From Prinsepia uniflora (lineage: Eukaryota; Streptophyta; Magnoliopsida; Rosales; Rosaceae): 64,000 nucleotides of DNA. The position numbers and the translations under genes were made by a program. Shown here one piece after another: positions 59,201 to 64,000 of the stretch. The notes beneath the pieces were generated by a model. It saw nothing but the letters and a program-made list of their open reading frames with translations. It was not told the DNA's origin and made no database searches. Location of the stretch: NCBI GenBank assembly GCA_032719365.1, contig CM064868.1, forward strand, positions 69,971,538 through 70,035,537, read 5' to 3'. Within the stretch, counting starts at the first letter, position 1, and every line of letters begins with the position of its first letter.

Positions 59201-61019
59201 CAAAAAAGTATAAAGTTCATTATGGTGAAGCCAAATATAAAATCTTCCCCTTTTTTGGCTTTCACAAAGACCAAATTCACATATATAACCAGCACGTTAC
59301 CTTTTTTTGTCAGCAAATATACAATTGTGCAACAAACAGGAAAAGAAAAGAAGAAACAGGAAACGGAGAGCAGACTGTCGAAACATAGTGAATATGGAAG
59401 GAAAAAGCAGGTCTCACCTTGGTGTAAATCATATTGAATAATCTTGCAGTCTCTAGAAAAGATTCCAGATGTGTGCGCAATCTGGTTTCCACCTCTGCAT
59501 AATCCTCATTTGGGTTGTAGGCATGCTATATACAATAGCAGATAATCAGAGTGAGAAAAATAAGAAATTAACTGAACAACTAGGGGAAAAGTGTATGGTA
59601 CTAAGATGTGTAGTGACAACCCAAAATTGAGGGAGCATTCACCACTAGAAATATAATGGACTTCGAGGCATTGGGAAAGTTTAAAACTTAAATATTACAA
59701 AAAATAGAAAAAATTCAAAATGAATATATACTTGGTAATAAACGAATGTTAGAATAAATATACTACATTTCTCTTTTGAAATAACAAATATACTAGCAAG
59801 GGCATTACTATACATCCCTTCGCAGCAATGCAACATGGGACAAGTGAAGGTTGAAAGAAAATGGAAAGGTAGGTAAGTAGTGTCTCTAGGTGTCATATGA
59901 GTTAGCAAAACAGCGTATTTTTTGTGCACACAATGATAGAGGGTAATGACAGTAGAGTGGCTGATGTTCAGTACAAAAAAGAACAGTAGAGAATGGTCTT
60001 AAATGGAGACGGATTTATGTTCTGCTTTAAGTTGAACAAAGTAGTTAGAGAGTGCAGACATGGACAATTATATATGAAGAAAAGAACTCGGTAACAATGA
60101 ATAGTTGAAGGATACAATTAAAAACAACTAAGCAATTATTGTCAAAAATAAGAATATCTAACTTAAGGAACAGAAACAAACCTTGGATGCCAAATCGTCA
60201 ACCTTCTGTTGAAGACTTAAGAGTATCTTTGCTTGTTCTGAAAGCTTTTTCTCCAGCTCAGAAACATCAGGCCTGCAAATGAAATTTGATTAAATTAACA
60301 GTGTATTGAAGGAAATAAGTTTATGTAATCAACTCCTTAATCCTTCTTATCCCAGCTAATTTGGATTCGATATTACAGAGGTCTTCTGTCTTTTTTTCTT
60401 GTTTTCTTGTTAGAAGTTTGATAGTAAACTGTCAGTGAAGAAATTATTCTTGTTACGTCAAGAAAGGAGGTGAAACACAAATCAGAAATAGATATTCTTA
60501 AAATGAGTCAATGATTTTCTTTTATAAATAAAAATAAATAAATAAAATAATTAAAGGTAATCTTTCAATGAAGCAATATTCTTTTTATTTCAGGAGGAGT
60601 TGAAACTGAACTCGGAAACTAATCTTACAATGGATATATGGACTGAATCTGAACATCAGCAGGGAACAATTTGCAATCCTCAGAGAATATTTGAGCTTGT
60701 TTCTCAGCAATGGCATCAATTAGTTGTATGTCCTTTGCTACCTGCTCATCAATACTGCATAAATCAAAGTTCAAACCAGATCTCAAGCTAAATTGATTAT
60801 TTGGAATCAGAAAACATATTGCATGCATAATTTGGTAGAATGAAATTTGAAATTATAGAAGCACTAGCAGTTCCTTAATCAAACAATAACAAATTTCAAG
60901 GCCAAAAATACTCCGTATCATCATAACCTCCATTCTTGATTATCAGCAAAAATGCTGGCCTCCACAAGATCTACAATTAGACGAAGCATTTCAGTGCGAT
61001 CTTCATAGCTTCCTCGTCC
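56270..61019 (-). CDS. AUG7: AUGMIN subunit 7-like gene, last six exons
   Basis: Six exons on the minus strand with GT...AG borders and matching phases: 60928-61019, 60629-60754, 60182-60272, 59418-59525, 58868-58966, 56270-56467 (stop TGA at 56270-56272). Together they code 237 residues, all-helical: SYEDRTEMLRLIVDLVEAS, then IDEQVAKDIQLIDAIAEKQAQ, PDVSELEKKLSEQAKILLSL (coiled coil), [42 protein letters not shown] and the C-terminal SSVTRIISECESALTFLNRD. I recognise this as plant AUG7, part of the eight-subunit augmin complex that recruits gamma-tubulin for microtubule-dependent microtubule nucleation; the name is from memory of the family. Arabidopsis AUG7 is about 330 residues, so roughly 90 N-terminal residues lie beyond 61019, past a copia element. 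No stops or shifts in the exons. The last intron (56468-58867) holds a copia derivative. Confidence 0.85.
56613..56632. repeat. (CA)10 microsatellite
   Basis: Perfect dinucleotide run inside the last intron of the AUG7-like gene. Confidence 0.95.
56929..58048 (+). mobile_element. Internally deleted Ty1/copia derivative in an AUG7 intron
   Basis: LTR 56929-57179 (TGTAAGGGG...CCTCTTTA), followed directly by the primer site TGGTATCAGAGC (57180-57191). A gag-like leader (MAAQPTAAAAQ, 57254) jumps to a Gly/Arg/Ser-rich tail and zinc knuckle CQWCGTQGHSAKRC (about 57507-57550). That is joined out of frame to the C-terminal half of integrase (NGAAERRHRHIVETGLTLL...TYWSYAFKTAVYLINRFPTPLL...FGCLCYPWLRPYTSNKL, 57620-58000), then to the last 52 bases of an LTR (57997-58048). 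RT, RNase H, protease and most of both gag and the second LTR are missing. Opposite orientation to the host gene. No target duplication recognised. Confidence 0.82.
57180..57191 (+). promoter_or_regulatory. Primer binding site of the copia derivative
   Basis: TGGTATCAGAGC, exact initiator tRNA-Met type, directly after the LTR. Confidence 0.85.
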
Positions 61020-61093
61020 CTGCAACAAAGCATTGCTTTAAGTAAAAGTGAAGGAAACTGACAAAATAAAGAGTTGAGATTTCACATCAAGTG

Positions 61094-61513
61094 TGTTAAA
61101 TAACCCTAGCAGATCTGGTTCTTTAATGTAACCAACGGCAATAGACTAAAACTAGCAAAATTTAGGAAACTTAGAAACAAACAAGAATTATACTGGTTCG
61201 GCAGAAATTTTGCCTACGTCCAGTTGTGATTTCTCTTGGTAGAGAAATCACGGCTCCTTTTATTAATAATAGAGATTACAGAACTTTTGTAACCCTAGAA
61301 CTAATCCCAAAAACTCTTGGATGTTCTAACTGTTTTTTTCTCTCTTAGAAATAAGCCTTGCCGCACCCTATTTATAGATATAGAGTTGGCATACATGTCC
61401 CAAGGCTGATTGAATTCCTCTTCCTAAGAGGGATAGGAATTTAGACTTATTTTAAACCTAATTGAATAGGGAAACCAGAAATTCTTTACTAATCCCTTTT
61501 GGATAAGAATTGG
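61094..61513 (-). repeat. Extra partial LTR copy (420 bp)
   Basis: TGTTAAATAACCCTAGC...GATAAGAATTGG repeats nearly exactly the first 420 bases of the adjacent complete LTR at 61514-62003 and is joined to it head to tail without a spacer. See findings. Confidence 0.9.
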
Positions 61514-62003
61514 TGTTAAATAACCCTAGCCAGATCTGGTTCTTTAATGTAACCAACAGCAATAGACTAAAAACTAGCAATATTTAGGAAACTTAGAAAC
61601 ACACAAAAATTATACTGGTTCGGCAGAACTTTTGCCTACGTCCAGTTGTGATTTCTCTTGGTAGAGAAATCACAGCTCCTTTTATTAATAATAGAGATTA
61701 CAAAACTTTTGTAACCCTAGAACTAATCCCAAAAACTCTTAGTTGTTCTAACTGTTTTTCCTCTCTTAGAAATAAGCCTTGCCTCACCCTATTTATAGAT
61801 ATTGAGTTGGCATACATGTCCCAAGGCTGATTGAATTCCTCTTCCTAAGAGGGATAGGAATTTAGACTTATTTTAAACCTAATTAAATAGGGAAACCAGA
61901 AATTCTTTCCTAATCCCTTTTGGATAAGAATTGGTATACTTCTAATTTTCCTAAAACAATCATAAACCAACTAGGACATAATTGACGAGCCAAAAACCTA
62001 ACA
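61514..62003 (-). repeat. 3' LTR of the right-hand copia element
   Basis: 490 bp. In the element's direction it starts TGTTAGGTTTTTGGC and ends GGGTTATTTAACA. The polypurine stretch AAGGTGGAGAT lies just upstream (62004-62014), next to the end of the polyprotein. Confidence 0.88.
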
Positions 62004-62169
62004 ATCTCCACCTTGGTGAGTCAAACCAAGTCTTGATCGTTGCACCTCAGAGCATCGTTGAACTTCCTTGAAGTAGCTCTGGAAATCTTCAAGAGTTTTC
62101 ACCTTGGAAAACTTCATGTGCCTCATTGCACCTCAAGTGAGGAGGTGCTCCACTTTAATCAATCAACAA

Positions 62170-64000
62170 GATTGATCAAGTTCAAGCAATACTTGAACTT
62201 CTTGGCCGACACTATCTTTGTAAGGTAATATGCGGGATTGTCATCCGTATGGATCTTTTCAATCCAAATCTCCTTAGACTCCACCCAATTTCTGATTTTG
62301 TGATATCTTACTTCAATGTGTTTTGATCTTCCAGAAAAAACTTCATTCTAGGCCAAGTGAATGGCACTTTGACTGTCACACTTCAGCTTTACATAATCTT
62401 GAGTGATTCCTATTTGACTTACCAAACCATTAAGCCAAATTGCTTCCTTTCTAGCTTCGGCCAATGCAATATATTCTGCCTCTGTGGTTGACAAAGCTGT
62501 AATTGGTTGTAGTAGTGCCCTCCAACTTATCGGTCCTCATGCGCATGTAAACACATAACCAGAAGTTGAACTTCTCTTCCCCTGCATAATCGGCATCCAC
62601 ATATCCCAATACCCCTGCATGTTCCTTTTGCTTTTCAAACATAATCTTTTGTCGCCAAGAACCCTTTAAATAACGCAAAATCCACTTCACTGCCTCCCAA
62701 TGTTGCCTTCCTGGATTTGCCATGTATCTGGAAACGACACTGATTGCTTGAGCTATATCGGGACGTGTGCATACCATTGCATACATGAGGCAGCCCAAGA
62801 AATTAGCATAAGGCACCTTCTCCATTGCTTGCTGCCCTTCCTCAGACTTAGGACACTGTTGCTCACTTAACTTCAAGTGGGTTGTCAAAGGAGTCGAAAC
62901 TGCCTTTGCTTCTTGCATGCTGAACCTCTCAAGAACCTTCTGAATATACATGGCTTGTGATATCCAGGTCCTTCCTGCAGTCCTATCTCTCTTAATTTCC
63001 ATGCCAAGGATCTTCTGAGCTGCACCTAGATCCTTCACGTCGAACTCCTCACCCAACATCTTCTTCAAGTCTCGAATTTTAGACTTGTCTTGACACCCGA
63101 TTAGCATGTCATCCACATATAGCAATAGCAATATGATCATCCCATCTTGGAATACATGATAGTACACGCAACAGTCATATAAACATCTTCTAAAATTAAT
63201 GTTCAGCATGAAGTAATCGAACCTTTTGTACCACTGTCTTGGAGACTGTTTCAGGCCATACAGAGACTTCTTTAGCTGACATACTAAGTTTTCTTTCCCA
63301 TTCTCAACAAACCCTTCTGGTTGAGCCCTGAAAATTGTCTCCTCAAGATCCCTATGAAGAAATGTTGTCTTCACATCCATCTGCTCAATCTCCATGTCAT
63401 GCTGAGTTGTCATTGCTAAAAGCAATTTGATAGAAGTATGCTTGACTACGGGTGAAAAGATTTCATCATAATCCACCCCTTCTTTTTGTGAGTACCCTTT
63501 AGCCACAAGTCTTGCTTTGAATCTCACGGCTTCTTGTTCATGTAGTCCTTCCTTTTTTCTAAATACCCACTTGCATCCAACTAACTTTCTGTATTTGGGC
63601 TTAGGAACCAATTGCCAAACAGAGTTCTTGTAAAGAGACTCCATTTCTTCTATCATAGCACTTATCCAACTAACTCGCTCATTACTTGCTATAGCTTCTT
63701 GATAAGTAGTTGGATCTCCTTGACTAATGTTGAGAGCATAATTAACTTCGTCTTGGTCAAACCCAAATTTGTCAGGTTTCTTCTTGTTCCGATTAGGTTT
63801 GTCCAGTGCTATGCATCTCTGTAATGCAGGTGGATTGTTGGTTGGAGTTTGAACCCTTTGGGATGTCTGGCGGATTAGAGTGCCTTCAATCTGCCCTGTT
63901 TCTTGCTCCATCTGATTCCTAACTGGTGAACGATGCTGATGCTCATCTTCTTCCTCAAAACCATCAGATTCTGTATCTTGCTCAATTTGCTCCACCTGAA
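62170..64000 (-). pseudogene. Ty1/copia polyprotein, RT and RNase H part (runs off the window)
   Basis: Open from the right edge to 62451. The RT domain starts WQLVPKPKYRKLVGCKWVFRKK (about residue 127 from the Met at 63995) and includes VRFKARLVAKGYSQKEGVDYDEIFSPVVK, EQMDVKTTFLHRDLEE, KKSLYGLKQSPRQWYKRFD and the catalytic LLYVDDMLIG (YVDD 293-296). Then YANFLGCLMYAMVCTRPDIAQAISVVSRYMANPGRQHWEAVKWILRYLKG leads into RNase H (GYVDADYAG). There the frame is broken by a small deletion near 62585. In the next frame one reads RSSTSGYVFTCA-stop-GPISWRALLQPITALSTTEAEYIALAEA and on to about 62170. So RT is intact but RNase H is not. With its 3' LTR at 61514-62003 it lies upstream of the AUG7-like exons, in the same orientation. 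Confidence 0.93.

Noticed and set aside
1..64000. tRNA, snoRNA or miRNA genes
   Set aside because: None could be recognised by eye. Only primer binding sites complementary to tRNA ends were found.

Overview
This window is nuclear DNA from a flowering plant, very probably a eudicot. It has an intron-split gene with plant splice sites, a CDR1-type plant aspartic protease, and a dense, nested set of plant transposons (Ty1/copia, Ty3/gypsy chromovirus, CACTA, a Cassandra TRIM with a 5S rRNA-derived LTR, and a tRNA-Asp-primed non-coding LTR element). Species cannot be fixed from the sequence. Nothing bacterial or organellar was seen.

Only two host genes look functional. A single-exon secreted aspartic protease lies at 5273-6640 (minus). 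The last six exons of an augmin subunit 7-like gene lie at 56270-61019 (minus); its upstream exons are beyond a copia element that continues past the right edge. Two short host or LINE relics are also visible: an RNase H-like LINE remnant (3530-3930) and an LRR receptor-like protein fragment (about 51199-51401).

Layout. 1-3450: decayed copia element (plus). 8190-32445: degenerate CACTA (En/Spm) transposon (minus) with Tnp2-like and PF03004-like transposase remnants and a 4-copy, about 343-bp tandem repeat. Inside it sits a complete but dead chromodomain-bearing Ty3/gypsy element (8910-27199, TSD CTGGG). Its polyprotein is cut by three independent solo LTRs (13848-16874, 17225-19999, 21026-24132), each with its own 5-bp TSD. 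32446-35834: Cassandra TRIM, cut inside its 5S-derived segment by a fourth solo LTR (32547-35486). 35835-41987: LARD-type element with tRNA-Asp primer site and no coding capacity. 41988-44396: 5'-truncated gypsy LTR in plus orientation. 44397-51198: decayed copia element (minus) carrying a 1.74-kb solo LTR in its reverse transcriptase. 51199-56269: mostly non-coding. 56270-61019: augmin gene, with a deleted copia derivative in its last intron. 61094-64000: copia element (minus) with a duplicated partial LTR, inserted in an upstream intron.

The most striking signal is in the LTR at 41988-44396. At 43751-43973 nine short stem-loops stand in tandem. All have an 11-nt loop of nearly invariant sequence (ATGTGTAATTC), while the stem sequences differ from unit to unit and change on both arms together. 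The related LTRs of the other gypsy copies carry, at the same relative place, tandem near-palindromes with a different fixed core (CTTTAA) and GAGT/ACTC or GGGT/ACCC arms. This looks like a structural array, conserved in position and architecture but with family-specific loops.
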